The notes: generated by a model not told the origin, from the sequence alone. A stretch of 64,000 bases of DNA from Bacillus solitudinis (GCF_002797395.1 NZ_KZ454943.1:32097-96096); one strand, 5' to 3'. Positions 1 to 9,512 are shown, counted from the first letter of the stretch. A program made the numbers and translations.

Positions 1-109
1 TGATACGCAATCCAACACCAGCACATTTTTCTACTAACTCCTTGGGTGAATAGCCTCCATCAGATGCAGTTGAATGCATGTGCAGGTCACTGTTTCTTAT
101 TTTAGTCAT
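1..109 (-). CDS. PHP-domain protein, N-terminal fragment (cut by window edge)
   Basis: The first 36 codons of a leftward gene are present and the rest lies outside the window. It begins MTKIRNSDLHMHSTASDGGY. The DLHMHS-T-SDG-Y signature is the first metal-binding motif of PHP-domain phosphoesterases, the family that includes histidinol-phosphatase-like and polymerase-associated proteins. AGGAAG lies just upstream of the ATG. The exact substrate cannot be read from the fragment. Confidence 0.75.
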   Translation of the reverse strand, partial: MTKIRNSDLHMHSTASDGGYSPKELVEKCAGVGLRI

Positions 110-120
110 TTGTCTTCCTT

Positions 121-615
121 TCAATTGCTGACATGAATATCCCATATAACTTGTCCGGTTCGTAAATGATCTGTATAGACCAACTCGTAATTTGAAGCTA
201 TGGGTACTTCAAACGCGACCTCCCCCCGATTGGATCGTCCCGGGTGAAGTTGACCACCTAAAATTCCTTTTGTTTCAATATCAGAAGAAGAAGTATACGC
301 ATAATTATCTTCATCGACTAAGGTCAATTTAAAAAGCGAGAACTCGTATACTGTCTCTCTATTATTTTCTAAGGAAAAATCAATAATCACAAATTGAGTA
401 GCTTCCGTTTCTCCAGGTTCTGTACGGATGTGATTCACTGTCAAATATACCTGATTAATCTCTTTAGTCATGCCATTTAGTTGTTCTTGCTGCTGGTGTG
501 TAGTAACTTCTTGACCAGCTTCTGTTCTGAAAATCTCTTTACCCATTACCAAATAAATAACGATAGAAAATAAGCATACACTTAACACCGCTAATAAAAA
601 GAACTTTCTCTTCAT
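121..615 (-). CDS. DUF4352-like secreted or membrane-anchored protein
   Basis: This 164-residue protein has a basic start (MKRKFF) followed by one hydrophobic segment at about residues 5-24, which is an uncleaved signal or membrane anchor. The exported part resembles the telokin-like DUF4352 fold: a QFVIIDFSLENN strand, then FKLTLVDEDNYAY, a GGQLHPGRSNRGEVAFEVP turn and a YELVYTD strand. DUF4352 proteins are extracytoplasmic and mostly of unknown role. The gene sits 11 bases before the PHP gene on the same strand and may be co-transcribed with it. Confidence 0.6.
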   Translation of the reverse strand: MKRKFFLLAVLSVCLFSIVIYLVMGKEIFRTEAGQEVTTHQQQEQLNGMTKEINQVYLTVNHIRTEPGETEATQFVIIDFSLENNRETVYEFSLFKLTLVDEDNYAYTSSSDIETKGILGGQLHPGRSNRGEVAFEVPIASNYELVYTDHLRTGQVIWDIHVSN

Positions 616-704
616 GACAATTTCCTCTCTCCAATCAATTCTCTCTTTTTAAACCATTCACATTATTAGATTATGATGATTGGAAAAGGTTCATGCCACG
701 AATA

Positions 705-1529
705 TTATTTCCACCAAGTATCGTAAATAGTAACAGGTAATTGTCGTTTATGTTCTGTCATTTCATAGCGTTTTTCAATTTTGTCGACAATTTGCGAATC
801 GACTTTTCTTCCTTCTAGATAATCATCTAATTGTTCGTATGTCATACCTAGGGCTATCTCATCCGGTAATCCAGGTTTATCGTCTTCTAAGTCTGCCGTT
901 GGTACTTTTAAATATAGATGTTCCGGTGCACCTAATTCCATTAATAACGATTTACCTTGTCTTTTATTTAGCCCAAATAATGGTGCAATGTCACAAGCAC
1001 CATCCCCGTGTTTCGTGTAAAAACCAGTTATTGCTTCTGCTGCATGATCTGTACCAATCACTAAACAACCGAAATGAGCAGCAATGTCATATTGGACCTT
1101 CATCCGTTCGCGCGCTTTTGTATTTCCTTTATTAAATAAGGATAACTCCTCACCTGTAGCTTCCTCAAAAGAGGCGACAGACGCATCGACGGACGGTTTA
1201 ATATTGACGGTTATCACACGGCTTGGTTCAATAAATCTAATGGCATCTTGTGCATCTTCCTCATCTTGCTGCTCTCCATACGGAAGCCTGACTCCGATAA
1301 ATTGGTAATTAATTGAGTCTTGTTCTCCGTTTAATTCATCCACTGCCCGTTGAGCTAGTTTTCCAGCTAATGTAGAATCTTGACCACCTGAGAGACCCAA
1401 GACATATCCATTTGTTTTGCTATGGAGCAAATAATCCTTTAGGAAATTAACCCTCGTTTCAATTTGCTTTTCTACACTTATTTCTGCTTTAGTATGAAGT
1501 TCTTCTTTTACTTGCTGTTGTATAGACAT
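705..1529 (-). CDS. nadE: ammonia-dependent NAD+ synthetase
   Basis: NadE amidates nicotinic acid adenine dinucleotide with ammonia and ATP, the last cytosolic step of NAD+ synthesis. The 274-residue length matches the short, ammonia-using bacterial form with no glutaminase domain. The ATP-pyrophosphatase loop SGGQDST is at residues 47-53. [12 protein letters not shown] and the KLPTADL-type stretch ([17 protein letters not shown]) are the further family signatures. Start is the ATG after a purine-rich GGAGGAAT site. Confidence 0.95.
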   Translation of the reverse strand: MSIQQQVKEELHTKAEISVEKQIETRVNFLKDYLLHSKTNGYVLGLSGGQDSTLAGKLAQRAVDELNGEQDSINYQFIGVRLPYGEQQDEEDAQDAIRFIEPSRVITVNIKPSVDASVASFEEATGEELSLFNKGNTKARERMKVQYDIAAHFGCLVIGTDHAAEAITGFYTKHGDGACDIAPLFGLNKRQGKSLLMELGAPEHLYLKVPTADLEDDKPGLPDEIALGMTYEQLDDYLEGRKVDSQIVDKIEKRYEMTEHKRQLPVTIYDTWWK

Positions 1530-1544
1530 GTTGATTCCTCCGTT

Positions 1545-1847
1545 CTATGTTCTTTTAAAGCGTGTTAGTTGATTCCATTCCCCTTCATTTTTCAAAATAA
1601 ACTCTTGCTTTTCACCTAAAAGGTCAAAATGTGGAAATGGATGACGATTGTGTAACCATTCACGTTTTAGGCCATAACGTCTACCCCAGATTAAAAGCTT
1701 ATTAATATCCGAACATGCAACCTTCGTAACAGTATTACATTGTGGAAATCGCTCATCCATCCAATAATGAGTGAGAAAAGCAATATCCCCTTTAGTTGCT
1801 TTCATTTTCCAGTCTTGAAGCTCTTGCTTTTTAATACCAAACGCCAT
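1545..1847 (-). CDS. yneQ: conserved hypothetical protein, YneQ-like
   Basis: A soluble 100-residue protein beginning MAFGIKKQELQDWK. It is rich in aromatic residues and histidine (THYWMDERFPQC, HNRHPFPHFD). Its position in the tlp/yneP/citB neighbourhood and its size match B. subtilis YneQ, a protein with no assigned function. The name rests on recalled synteny and general similarity, not on an alignment. It lies 15 bases from nadE on the same strand. Confidence 0.6.
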   Translation of the reverse strand: MAFGIKKQELQDWKMKATKGDIAFLTHYWMDERFPQCNTVTKVACSDINKLLIWGRRYGLKREWLHNRHPFPHFDLLGEKQEFILKNEGEWNQLTRFKRT

Positions 1848-1881
1848 GTTTCACAGCCCTCTTTCAACCTTTTCTCTCCTA

Positions 1882-2133
1882 TCATATCATGCTAAACCAT
1901 TTTTTTCTTCTTTGACGCTGAAACTGTTTTTCGTGTTGTAAAACACGAATTCGCTGCATAACATCCCGTTTATTATCAAATTCTGACTCTTTATTTACTC
2001 CTACTTCCGATTCGACCATTCGATTTAAAGATTCCAATGCCAGTGCTCGAACATGTGGATTATCAGAACTCATCTGCTTTACAACTAATGAAAACTTCGA
2101 CCATTCCATCTCAAGATTTCTCTTAAACGACAT
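1882..2133 (-). CDS. small hypothetical charged protein
   Basis: An 83-residue hydrophilic protein, predicted mostly helical, with a basic C-terminus (QRQRRKKWFSMI). No domain is recognised. It has a plausible GGAGGACG ribosome site and sits in a run of leftward small genes between yneQ and tlp. The lack of membrane segments or cysteines suggests a cytosolic protein. Confidence 0.5.
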   Translation of the reverse strand: MSFKRNLEMEWSKFSLVVKQMSSDNPHVRALALESLNRMVESEVGVNKESEFDNKRDVMQRIRVLQHEKQFQRQRRKKWFSMI

Positions 2134-2243
2134 GTTATATCGTCCTCCTCCGTTATCGTGTTATGTATTATTTCCCTTCACTGTTTGCATTTCCCTTTAA
2201 CAAACTTTGTTTCATTACGTCTTAATTTAGCGAATTTAACCCA

Positions 2244-2274
2244 CAAAAAAGAGTAGGCGCTAGGCCTACTCTTT
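2244..2274 (-). terminator. rho-independent terminator after tlp
   Basis: Arms AAAGAGTAGG and CCTACTCTTT flank a short loop and run into six T on the minus strand. The tlp stop codon lies inside the upstream arm. Confidence 0.8.
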
Positions 2275-2493
2275 AAAACCATTTGTTCTAGCATTCATTT
2301 CATCAGAGATTTCCTCATCAAAGCCATGAATACTATTTTCGCGACGTTCATTCTTTGCTTTGATCGCCTGTCTTTGGACATTAGAGTCTGTGTACTCTAA
2401 TGCTTCTTCTGCCGCTTCAATATTGTGCTCGGTTTGTTTTTTCATTGTTTGCAACTTTTCAACATTGTCTTGACGGTTATCTGGTTTAGCCAT
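2266..2493 (-). CDS. tlp: small acid-soluble spore protein Tlp
   Basis: Tlp is a minor spore-core protein made in the forespore. The 75-residue sequence has the family's core DNVEKLQTM, EAAEEALE, KAKNERRE-SI and the conserved tail DEMNARTNGFKE. It is very hydrophilic, as expected. AAAGGGGG stands before the ATG and a terminator overlaps the stop. The adjacent yneP-like gene upstream matches the B. subtilis order. Confidence 0.9.
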   Translation of the reverse strand: MAKPDNRQDNVEKLQTMKKQTEHNIEAAEEALEYTDSNVQRQAIKAKNERRENSIHGFDEEISDEMNARTNGFKE

Positions 2494-2549
2494 ATGAAGG
2501 TCCCCCTTTTTGAATAGGTACCTCTCTAGTATTGGATAAGGCCAAAACT

Positions 2550-2975
2550 TTATTCTGGTTGAGCTTTAACTTTTTCGTAAATAGCATGCCACTCTGGCAT
2601 ATGTTTTTTCATTGAAATAGGGCGGAACGTATCTTTTCTAACACAAACATGGGTACTCGCTCCCGTCACACAAAGAATTCCTTCCTGATTTAACACTTCA
2701 TATTGATATGTAACCCTCAGACCATTGTAAGATCCTACCCAAGTCTTAACCGTTACAATATCACCGTATTTAGTTGGGTGCTTATAGGAAACCTGAATGT
2801 CTGTTACTGGGGCAAGTATTCCTTCTCTTTCCATTTCAGCATAGCTGTATCCAATCGTTTTTATAAATTGTGTTCTTCCTACTTCAAACCAAACAACATA
2901 ATTTGAATGATGGACAACTCCCATTTGATCCGTTTCTGCGTACCTTACTTCAATAGTCGTTTCTGCTACTTGCAT
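2550..2975 (-). CDS. yneP: acyl-CoA thioesterase, YbgC/FadM hotdog family
   Basis: A 141-residue single-hotdog 4HBT protein. The motif VRYAETDQMGVVHHSNYVVWFEVGR holds the catalytic aspartate of the YbgC class (the D in TDQMG). Family members hydrolyse short or medium acyl-CoA esters in the cytosol. Position next to tlp supports the name yneP, but the physiological substrate is unknown. Confidence 0.85.
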   Translation of the reverse strand: MQVAETTIEVRYAETDQMGVVHHSNYVVWFEVGRTQFIKTIGYSYAEMEREGILAPVTDIQVSYKHPTKYGDIVTVKTWVGSYNGLRVTYQYEVLNQEGILCVTGASTHVCVRKDTFRPISMKKHMPEWHAIYEKVKAQPE

Positions 2976-3131
2976 AATATTCCCTCATTTCTACTACTTC
3001 TTGCTAAATTACAATAAAAAGATGCTATATATTGTACCATGACCAGTTAATCACCGCTAGAATCAGGAAATTCTTTTTCTTTCCCCGAAAGATATGAGAA
3101 AATAGAAAAGCATTCTGAAGGAGGTTATACC

Positions 3132-3773
3132 TTGAAAAAAGTAACTGTTATACTTACATATAGTTTTATTGGTTTTTTGATTTATTTATATGGTGAGTCC
3201 TTATTAAATTGGATAAGAAGTGGCGGAACGGATTATTTATTACTGACCACTTTTCTTGCTATCATATTTGCCCTTTTCCCAATTATCCCTTACCCAATTA
3301 TTGGCGGAATTCTTGGAGCCGCTTATGGACCTATATTAGGCAGTAGCGTTACTTGGATTGGCTCTTCCCTTGCCTCTATCATTATGTTTGCTATTGTACG
3401 TTATGGTTATCAAGACTTAGGACAAGCCATTCTACATCGTTACTCAGCCTTATCAAAAATCACCATTTTATTTGAAAAGAATGCGTTTATGACCATTTTC
3501 ATTACTAGGCTTATCCCTGTTATTCCTTCGGTTGTGGTCAACCTTTACTCTGCCTTAAGCAAAGTTGCATTTTCAAGTTATACAGTTGCATCTGCGCTTG
3601 GGAAAGTACCATCAATGGTGTTATTTGCCGTTGTCGGAAACAGCATCGTTTCTAATCCATCGGAATTATTGATGATTGCTTTATATTATAGCTGCTTTCT
3701 TATCATTGTTTTTACTTGCTACAAAATGTGGATTCGCTATGGCAAACAACCTAAAAAGCTCCACGGTTCTTAA
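3132..3773 (+). CDS. TVP38/TMEM64 (VTT domain) membrane protein
   Basis: A 213-residue polytopic membrane protein. The central stretch PIIPYPIIGGILGAAYGPILG followed by a glycine- and serine-rich helix (TWIGSSLASIIMF) is the VTT/DedA-superfamily signature. FITRLIPVIPS is the second re-entrant motif. Relatives act in lipid scrambling or membrane homeostasis. The start is TTG, chosen because AGGAGG lies 8 bases upstream. The stop codon lies inside the target-site duplication of the neighbouring MITE. Confidence 0.8.
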   Translation: MKKVTVILTYSFIGFLIYLYGESLLNWIRSGGTDYLLLTTFLAIIFALFPIIPYPIIGGILGAAYGPILGSSVTWIGSSLASIIMFAIVRYGYQDLGQAILHRYSALSKITILFEKNAFMTIFITRLIPVIPSVVVNLYSALSKVAFSSYTVASALGKVPSMVLFAVVGNSIVSNPSELLMIALYYSCFLIIVFTCYKMWIRYGKQPKKLHGS

Positions 3774-3936
3774 TGAGGCCACTGAAAAAGGTACGATTTT
3801 CACCTTTTTTCAATGGCCACTTCAAGTGGAGACGTCGCTTTATTTTAAGCCCGCTATAAACGGGTTTAAAATAGCGAACGCGCGACAATCGGACCCATGG
3901 CTGCTTTTTTACTTTTTCAGTGGCTTCGTTCTTAAT
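3766..3936. mobile_element. MITE-like element with terminal inverted repeats and 9-bp target duplication
   Basis: The 153-bp body spans 3775-3927. Its ends are GAGGCCACTGAAAAAG and, inverted, GAAGCCACTGAAAAAG. It is flanked by GTTCTTAAT at 3766-3774 and again at 3928-3936. The interior holds a hairpin with arms near 3837-3853 and 3861-3876. There is no coding capacity. It lies between two convergent genes and may serve as their terminator. A transposase that recognises such ends must act in trans and is not in the window. Confidence 0.8.
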
Positions 3937-3947
3937 CGAGGATCTCC

Positions 3948-4412
3948 TTATGTAGTAAAGATAACTATTCTGCTTTTAATCCATAGAAGCAAGGTACAAG
4001 ACAATACACCAATGAATGTACCCATGGTGTTTAAGATTACATCGTCAATATTCGAAACCCGATGCGTAAACAAAAACTGACACATTTCAATAAAAGCAGA
4101 CGTCAAAAAACCGATTGTCGTTATCATACCAATATTCCGTAATTTAGGAATGGAAAGTGGCAGCAAAAAACCTAAAGGTATAAATAAAACTACGTTTCCG
4201 ATCAAAATACGAATCGGATCCATTATATTTGGACTAAACATAGCAATGCGATAGATGCTTCGCAAAGGAATAAGATTATAATTTCTTCCTCCTGGTCCTG
4301 CTGGCCCTAGAGAAGCACCATAATTCCATGCAAACAACGTCACGTAAAACAACATAAAGATATACAATACTAATAAGATATAGAGGTATTTCCTTAAGTG
4401 TTTTGTTCCCAT
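3948..4412 (-). CDS. VanZ-like family membrane protein
   Basis: About 154 residues with four or five membrane helices. The signature N-L-I-P-L-R-S-I followed by GNVVLFIPLGFLLP, then a helix with AFIEMCQF and the R-V-S-N-I-D-D-V-I-L-N-T-MG loop, defines VanZ-like proteins. VanZ itself gives low-level teicoplanin resistance, but most homologues have no known role. The ATG at 4412 is preferred over the longer frame to 4448 because AAGGAT stands 8 bases before it. Confidence 0.8.
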   Translation of the reverse strand: MGTKHLRKYLYILLVLYIFMLFYVTLFAWNYGASLGPAGPGGRNYNLIPLRSIYRIAMFSPNIMDPIRILIGNVVLFIPLGFLLPLSIPKLRNIGMITTIGFLTSAFIEMCQFLFTHRVSNIDDVILNTMGTFIGVLSCTLLLWIKSRIVIFTT

Positions 4413-4557
4413 AAAAACACATCCTTCGTTCCAATAACCTACCTCCATTATTTCTTTTTATCGTTGCTATGACAAGTCCTTTTCTATCGACAAGTTTCTA
4501 ATAAGTCCTATAATTCCTAATATGCATACTAATTAGCGATAATATAGAAAATCATGA

Positions 4558-4588
4558 AAAGGGCCCTCCGTAGTGGAAGGCCCTTCAT
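4558..4588 (-). terminator. terminator after sspN
   Basis: Arms AAGGGCC and GGCCCTT with inner TCC/GGA pairing, followed on the minus strand by a short T-rich run. Confidence 0.7.
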
Positions 4589-4589
4589 A

Positions 4590-4730
4590 CTATCCTTTTG
4601 GAGGAACATAATCAGGATGTTCATTCCCTTTCATTGCTACCTTTTTCCCGTTGTTTGAATCAGATTTACGTGGTTGAGTTCCTAAATGGTCAGGTCTGAA
4701 TCGAGCATGGTTCTGTTGGGTCTTTTTCAT
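4590..4730 (-). CDS. sspN: small acid-soluble spore protein SspN-like
   Basis: A 46-residue hydrophilic protein. The core RPDHLGTQPRKSDSNNGKK matches the SspN pattern of a Y/P-x-HLGTKP segment followed by N-x-GKK. SspN is a minor forespore-specific protein. The ATG at 4730 is chosen because AGGAGGAG precedes it by about 8 bases, although the frame stays open to 4826. A terminator follows the stop. Confidence 0.75.
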   Translation of the reverse strand: MKKTQQNHARFRPDHLGTQPRKSDSNNGKKVAMKGNEHPDYVPPKG

Positions 4731-4795
4731 CCATATCTCCTCCTCTTTTTGTAGTTTGAACAAACGAGCAGAATTTAGACGAACCAACTTTTGTA

Positions 4796-4924
4796 TTAAT
4801 CCGCTTTTGTATGACGACGCTCCCACTGTTCTTCAATACGTTCCAATGCTTTTTGATCTTTTAGTAATTTTTCTTTATTTTCCTGAACTAGCTCTTGAAA
4901 AGTTAATTTTCTGACTCTTCTCAC
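4796..4924 (-). CDS. Fur-regulated basic protein-like (FbpA/FbpB family)
   Basis: A 42-residue basic protein read from a GTG start with AAGGAG about 9 bases upstream. The sequence MRRVRKLTFQELVQENKEKL and the following D-x-x-ALERIEEQ helix match the small basic Fbp proteins. In B. subtilis these work with the FsrA small RNA in iron sparing. I see no clear Fur box in the short gap upstream, so iron control is inferred from the family only. Confidence 0.6.
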   Translation of the reverse strand: MRRVRKLTFQELVQENKEKLLKDQKALERIEEQWERRHTKAD

Positions 4925-4979
4925 CCTTCACACTCCTTCTTCTTTTTACAAGCTTGGCAGAAATGGAATAAAAGTATAC

Positions 4980-5708
4980 TTAAAATGATTTGTTTTTTTT
5001 CTTTGGACTAATATAGAAATCACCGGTTTCATCTATCGTCATACAAAAAATTTCCTTAGGATTCGAATAACCCCGTTTTTGGATTTCCTGTCTCAACCAG
5101 GTGACTGTTCCGACTTTCTTCACATTCTTGTCAATAATTTGGCCATCATCAATTAAGACAGATGAGTACCCTTTTGACATAGCAGGTATTTTTAAGTCTG
5201 AAGGTGTTACAGCCTCGTATATTGATTTTTTAATAACACTAATCGCCCCGTTCATCTCTAAAACAGCATAATCGATTTCCCTTAAATCACTTGTACTATT
5301 TAATCGTAAGTCCATTAAAAATGATTCTAAAGTGATTTTTGCTTTTTTCAGTTCTTCATGAAGAATGGTCCCATGTTTCATCAAAATAATCGGTTCATTT
5401 TCTATAACACGACGAAACCTAGGGGTCTTTAACGCCATATAAGTTAACCCAAGATGAAGCCCAGCTATTAAAGCTGCAGCTGAAAAAGGCCCCGCTAAAT
5501 CTATACTTCCATCTGCAAGAGGTTCTCCAAGTACGTCCCCAATCACCACAGCGAAAATAAAATCTAATGCTTCAACAGAGCTAATAGATCGTTGACCAAG
5601 AATCTTAACTATGAGGAAAATGTATCCATAGATTATTATCGCTCTGATTAAAAAACCATAAATCGGTAAAGACTCAGAACCTACCCAAAAATCAAACAAG
5701 ATGATCAC
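4980..5708 (-). CDS. DUF421 family membrane protein (YetF/YrbG-like)
   Basis: A 242-residue protein with three N-terminal membrane helices (about residues 14-35, 42-62 and 72-92). A soluble DUF421 domain follows: ENEPIILMKHGTILHEELKKAKIT, then LREIDYAVLEMNGAISVIKK. This arrangement is typical of the YetF/YdfR group found in many spore formers. The function is unknown. Confidence 0.85.
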   Translation of the reverse strand: MIILFDFWVGSESLPIYGFLIRAIIIYGYIFLIVKILGQRSISSVEALDFIFAVVIGDVLGEPLADGSIDLAGPFSAAALIAGLHLGLTYMALKTPRFRRVIENEPIILMKHGTILHEELKKAKITLESFLMDLRLNSTSDLREIDYAVLEMNGAISVIKKSIYEAVTPSDLKIPAMSKGYSSVLIDDGQIIDKNVKKVGTVTWLRQEIQKRGYSNPKEIFCMTIDETGDFYISPKKKNKSF

Positions 5709-5730
5709 CTTTCCTTTAGTATGTAAGTTA

Positions 5731-5772
5731 AAAAAGAGAAAACCTTAGAGAAATTTCTCGGTTTTCTCTCTA
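5731..5772 (-). terminator. terminator downstream of the 5781-5921 gene
   Basis: A long hairpin with arms GAGAAAACC and GGTTTTCTC and an inner GAGAAATTTCTC pairing, followed by TTTTTT on the minus strand. Confidence 0.85.
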
Positions 5773-5780
5773 ATAAATAT

Positions 5781-5921
5781 TTATTGATTTTCTCGATTCA
5801 TTTTTGCAGTTTCACGTTCCGCATATGACTCAAGTTCAGTCTCTGGATGATTTTGTTTTCCTTGTTTTTTAGCATTATTATTACGCTGAGCGTTTGCATT
5901 TCCCTTTTTCTGACGACCCAT
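5781..5921 (-). CDS. small hydrophilic protein, possibly spore-associated
   Basis: A 46-residue protein starting MGRQKKGNANAQRNNNAKKQ and rich in N, Q, K and E. GAGAGGCG precedes the ATG and a strong terminator follows. The composition resembles small spore-core proteins, and other such genes lie near by, but no known family member is recognised. Assignment as a spore protein is inference only. Confidence 0.55.
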   Translation of the reverse strand: MGRQKKGNANAQRNNNAKKQGKQNHPETELESYAERETAKMNRENQ

Positions 5922-6025
5922 TTTATCGCCTCTCTTTCATTTGTTGTATTATTTAGCATGCTCATTTTTATAATATATATAAGAATAAAGTCAATTAATC
6001 CGGTACGTGAAATTATTATTAACCA

Positions 6026-6063
6026 GAAAAAAACAAGTCGCTCTTAAGCAACTTGTTTTTTTC
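6026..6063. terminator. terminator downstream of citB
   Basis: Arms AAACAAGT and ACTTGTTT with T-runs on both sides, about 10 bases after the citB stop on the minus strand. Confidence 0.8.
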
Positions 6064-6069
6064 TTTTTA

Positions 6070-8784
6070 TTAAGCCAAACGATTACGAAGAACCATTTGA
6101 AGAATACCACCGTGACGATAGTAATCAACATCAACTTCACTATCGAAACGAACAAGAGCATTAAACTCTGTTTTTGTACCATCTTCAGCCGTTGCAATAA
6201 CTTTCACTACATCACGTGGCTTCACATCATTTGAAAGTTGAACATCAAATGATTCTTTACCTGTTAATCCTAAAGACTCAGAACTATCGCCGTCCAAGAA
6301 TTGAAGTGGAAGCACACCCATAAGAACAAGATTACTACGGTGGATACGCTCATAGCTTTCAGCAATAACTGTTTTGATTCCTAGAAGGTTCGTACCTTTG
6401 GCCGCCCAGTCACGCGAGCTTCCCATTCCATAATCCTTACCAGCTAAAATAGCAAGACCTGTACCATCTTCTTTATATTGCATAGCTGCATCATAAATAG
6501 ATGTCACTTCTCCTGTAGGCCAGTACGTAGTGTAACCACCTTCTGTACCTGGAGCTACTTGGTTACGAATACGGATGTTTGCAAACGTACCACGCATCAT
6601 CACTTCATGATGACCACGACGAGAACCATAAGAGTTGAAATCTTTTGGCTCGACGCCTTTAGAAATCAAGTACTTACCAGCAGGTGTATCTTTACCAATT
6701 GCACCAGCTGGAGAGATATGATCCGTTGTAACCGTATCACCAAACTTACCAATTACACGTAAACCAGACAATGGCTTAATGTCTTCAGGCTCAGCTGATA
6801 GGCCTTCAAAGAATGGCGGATTGGCAATGTACGTTGAATCCTCATTCCACTGATAAAGTGAATCCTCAGTTGTAGAGATTTCGTTCCAACGTGCATTACT
6901 ACTAAATACATCATCATATTCACGACGGAATAATTCAGGAGTAACGGTTTTTTCAACTACTTCTTTAATTTCAACAGCAGTTGGCCAAATATCTTTAAAG
7001 TAAACATCATTTCCATCTTTATCTTTACCAAAAACATCATTTTGAAGATCAACATCAACTGTTCCAGCAAGTGCATATGCGACAACAAGTGGTGGTGACG
7101 CTAGATAATTGGCTTTTACTAATGGATGAATACGTCCTTCAAAGTTACGGTTTCCTGAAAGAACAGAAGTAACCGTTAAATCATTAGCAGCAATTGCCGA
7201 TTCAATTTCCTCTTCAAGAGGACCTGAATTACCAATACATGTTGTACAGCCATAACCAACGATGTTAAATCCTAGCTTTTCCATGTAAGGTAAAAGTCCA
7301 GAATCTGTTAAATAGCCTGTAACAACCTTTGAACCAGGAGCAAGTGATGTTTTCACATACTCAGGTACTTCAAGACCTTTTTCAACAGCCTTTTTTGCAA
7401 CAAGACCAGCAGCAACCAACACATACGGATTCGATGTATTTGTACAGCTTGTAATTGCTGCAATCGCAATCGAACCAGTATTCATTGTTGTAGAACGTCC
7501 GTCCTTGAACGAGACTTCCACTTCCTTATTAAATTCGTCTTCCGTAAGACCTAATCCTTGCGTACCTTGTGGAGATACAACTGCATTACGGAAAGAATCA
7601 CGCATTTCAGTAAGTGGTACAAGATCTTGAGGACGCTTAGGACCTGCAAGATTGGCGACGATATCTGAAAGGTCGATTTCAACGACACTTGTGTAAGTTG
7701 GATCTGGTGTTTCACCAGCTACATAGAAAAGGTCGTTAGCTTTACAGTATTCTTCTACAAGCTTGATTTGCTCTTCAGCACGACCAGTTAGACGCAAATA
7801 GCTTAACGCTTCATCATCAACTGGGAAGAAACCACATGTTGCACCATACTCAGGAGCCATATTTGAAATGGTTGCACGGTCAGCAAGAGGCATTTCAGCA
7901 AGTCCTGGGCCGAAGAATTCAACAAATTTACCAACAACTTTTTTCTCGCGAAGTACTTGTGTTACTTTTAACGCCACATCTGTAGCAGTTGTTCCACTTG
8001 ATAAAGAACCAGTAAATTTCACACCAATAACTTCTGGCACAGGGAAGTATGAAGGTTGGCCAAGCATTCCAGCTTCTGCCTCAATACCACCAACGCCCCA
8101 TCCTAATACACCAATACCATTAATCATTGTTGTATGTGAATCTGTACCAACAAGAGTATCAGGGAAGGCAAGCGTCTCACCATCTTTTTCAGCAGCATGA
8201 ACAACGTTTGCTAAATACTCTAGGTTAACTTGGTGAACGATTCCTGTTGCAGGAGGAACAGCACGATAGTTATCAAATGCTTTCTTAGCCCAGCTAAGGA
8301 AGTTATAACGCTCTCCATTACGTTGGAATTCTAAATCCATATTAAAATCTAGAGAATCCATTGTACCAGCTTTATCAACTTGTACAGAGTGATCAATAAC
8401 AAGATCTACAGGGATTTCCGGATTAATTTGGTCAGGGTTTCCACCCATATCAGCCATTGCCTTACGAAGTGCTGCAAGGTCAACAACAGTAGGAACACCT
8501 GTGAAGTCTTGAAGAATTACGCGAGACGGTTTAAATGGAACGTCGATATCCTCGCTTTGCTCAGCAGTACCCCACTTTGCAAGGTTTTCTACATGTTCCT
8601 TTTTGATGAAATAATCATCATACTGACGAAGAACAGATTCAAGCAACACTTTTACCGAATATGGTAGCTTTGATACCTGTCCAATCCCAGCATCTTCTAA
8701 TGCCTTCAATGAATAATAATTATACGTTTTTCCGTCTATTGAAAAAGACGAACGAGCCTTAAAAACATCATTACTTTTTGACAT
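6070..8784 (-). CDS. citB: aconitate hydratase (aconitase A)
   Basis: CitB interconverts citrate and isocitrate through a 4Fe-4S cluster in the TCA cycle. Homologues of this IRP1-like type also bind RNA when iron is low. The 904-residue protein shows cluster cysteines in [14 protein letters not shown] and in [14 protein letters not shown], and swivel-domain motifs [13 protein letters not shown] and [10 protein letters not shown]. The frame is open to 8973, but the ATG at 8784 is chosen because GAAGGAGGG precedes it. sspO and sspP lie divergently upstream, as in B. subtilis. Confidence 0.97.
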   Translation of the reverse strand: MSKSNDVFKARSSFSIDGKTYNYYSLKALEDAGIGQVSKLPYSVKVLLESVLRQYDDYFIKKEHVENLAKWGTAEQSEDIDVPFKPSRVILQDFTGVPTVVDLAALRKAMADMGGNPDQINPEIPVDLVIDHSVQVDKAGTMDSLDFNMDLEFQRNGERYNFLSWAKKAFDNYRAVPPATGIVHQVNLEYLANVVHAAEKDGETLAFPDTLVGTDSHTTMINGIGVLGWGVGGIEAEAGMLGQPSYFPVPEVIGVKFTGSLSSGTTATDVALKVTQVLREKKVVGKFVEFFGPGLAEMPLADRATISNMAPEYGATCGFFPVDDEALSYLRLTGRAEEQIKLVEEYCKANDLFYVAGETPDPTYTSVVEIDLSDIVANLAGPKRPQDLVPLTEMRDSFRNAVVSPQGTQGLGLTEDEFNKEVEVSFKDGRSTTMNTGSIAIAAITSCTNTSNPYVLVAAGLVAKKAVEKGLEVPEYVKTSLAPGSKVVTGYLTDSGLLPYMEKLGFNIVGYGCTTCIGNSGPLEEEIESAIAANDLTVTSVLSGNRNFEGRIHPLVKANYLASPPLVVAYALAGTVDVDLQNDVFGKDKDGNDVYFKDIWPTAVEIKEVVEKTVTPELFRREYDDVFSSNARWNEISTTEDSLYQWNEDSTYIANPPFFEGLSAEPEDIKPLSGLRVIGKFGDTVTTDHISPAGAIGKDTPAGKYLISKGVEPKDFNSYGSRRGHHEVMMRGTFANIRIRNQVAPGTEGGYTTYWPTGEVTSIYDAAMQYKEDGTGLAILAGKDYGMGSSRDWAAKGTNLLGIKTVIAESYERIHRSNLVLMGVLPLQFLDGDSSESLGLTGKESFDVQLSNDVKPRDVVKVIATAEDGTKTEFNALVRFDSEVDVDYYRHGGILQMVLRNRLA

Positions 8785-8872
8785 ATGTATTCCCTCCTTC
8801 TCGACACTATCATACCGCATGCGGCATATCTTGTCTAAATCTGTGTATATAGAGTGGAGCTTTTTCCACATC

Positions 8873-8886
8873 AGAAAGCGCTTTAT
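8873..8886. promoter_or_regulatory. candidate cre site (CcpA) upstream of citB
   Basis: AGAAAGCGCTTTAT holds the 10-base palindrome AAAGCGCTTT, the core of the catabolite-responsive element. It lies about 90 bases upstream of the citB ATG. Catabolite repression of TCA-cycle genes is known in bacilli, but this exact site is a prediction. Confidence 0.4.
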
Positions 8887-9197
8887 AGTTCTCAAGCCAC
8901 ACTCCTTCTCTAGAATAGCAAAAATCAGCGAAATAATAAATGCATTTTTGTAATTTAGTTGAATGTTTTTCATGAAAAAAGCCTACTCTAACCGCTTTTC
9001 TCACAAAAACATAGGATAATTATTCCAAAAACCGAACGTTTCTGTTCTATTTATCACTAATATTCAATAAATAACTTTATTTACATTCACCTTATCATAG
9101 TCTTGTTCGCTTTCTTCATCTTCATCCGTATTTATCAATAATCTAATTTGTATCAATCATCGTTCGAACACGCAAACTATTGTTGGAGGTGATGAAT

Positions 9198-9359
9198 TTG
9201 ACAAGAGAAAAAGCAAACCACCTTATTCCTGGAATGAATGCAGCAAAAGCCCAAGGAAAAGATGCCGGATACTCATCACAGTTTCAAGAGGAAATGGGTA
9301 ACGAGCCTTTAACTGAAATGCAAAGACAAAACAACAAAAAAACAAAAAAACGACAGTAA
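9198..9359 (+). CDS. sspO: small acid-soluble spore protein O
   Basis: A 53-residue protein matching SspO (CotK) over [21 protein letters not shown] and the tail [14 protein letters not shown]. It is a minor forespore protein. TTG at 9198 is preferred to the in-frame ATG at 9192 because GGAGGTG ends only one or two bases before that ATG but 7 before the TTG. It is divergent from citB and followed at once by sspP, the known order in bacilli. Confidence 0.9.
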   Translation: MTREKANHLIPGMNAAKAQGKDAGYSSQFQEEMGNEPLTEMQRQNNKKTKKRQ

Positions 9360-9377
9360 CGAAAAGGAGGTAACAAG

Positions 9378-9512
9378 ATGGTCGAACGAAATACATCAAA
9401 GGACCAACGACGTAATTCACCTAAAGGGGCACAAGGGCAGCCAGAGCCTTTAAGTGGTTCTAAAAAAGTTAAACAAGCCAACCATACGCGTCAAAATCAC
9501 GGGGAAGGCTGA
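9378..9512 (+). CDS. sspP: small acid-soluble spore protein P
   Basis: A 44-residue protein. [20 protein letters not shown] and [10 protein letters not shown] match SspP (CotL). AAAGGAGG precedes the ATG. It forms an operon with sspO, 18 bases away, and ends at a terminator shared with the convergent thioesterase gene. Confidence 0.9.
   Translation: MVERNTSKDQRRNSPKGAQGQPEPLSGSKKVKQANHTRQNHGEG

Noticed and set aside
3676..4080. 134-codon rightward ORF
   Set aside because: It crosses the end of the TVP38-like gene, the MITE and the antisense of the VanZ-like gene.
8785..8973. N-terminal extension of aconitase by 63 residues
   Set aside because: The extension has no family similarity, and a GAAGGAGGG ribosome site stands before the ATG at 8784.
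9064..9080. CcpC operator upstream of citB
   Set aside because: AATAAATAACTTTATT is symmetric, but the spacing between ATAA and TTAT is 6 rather than the 7 expected, and it lies nearly 300 bases from the start codon.
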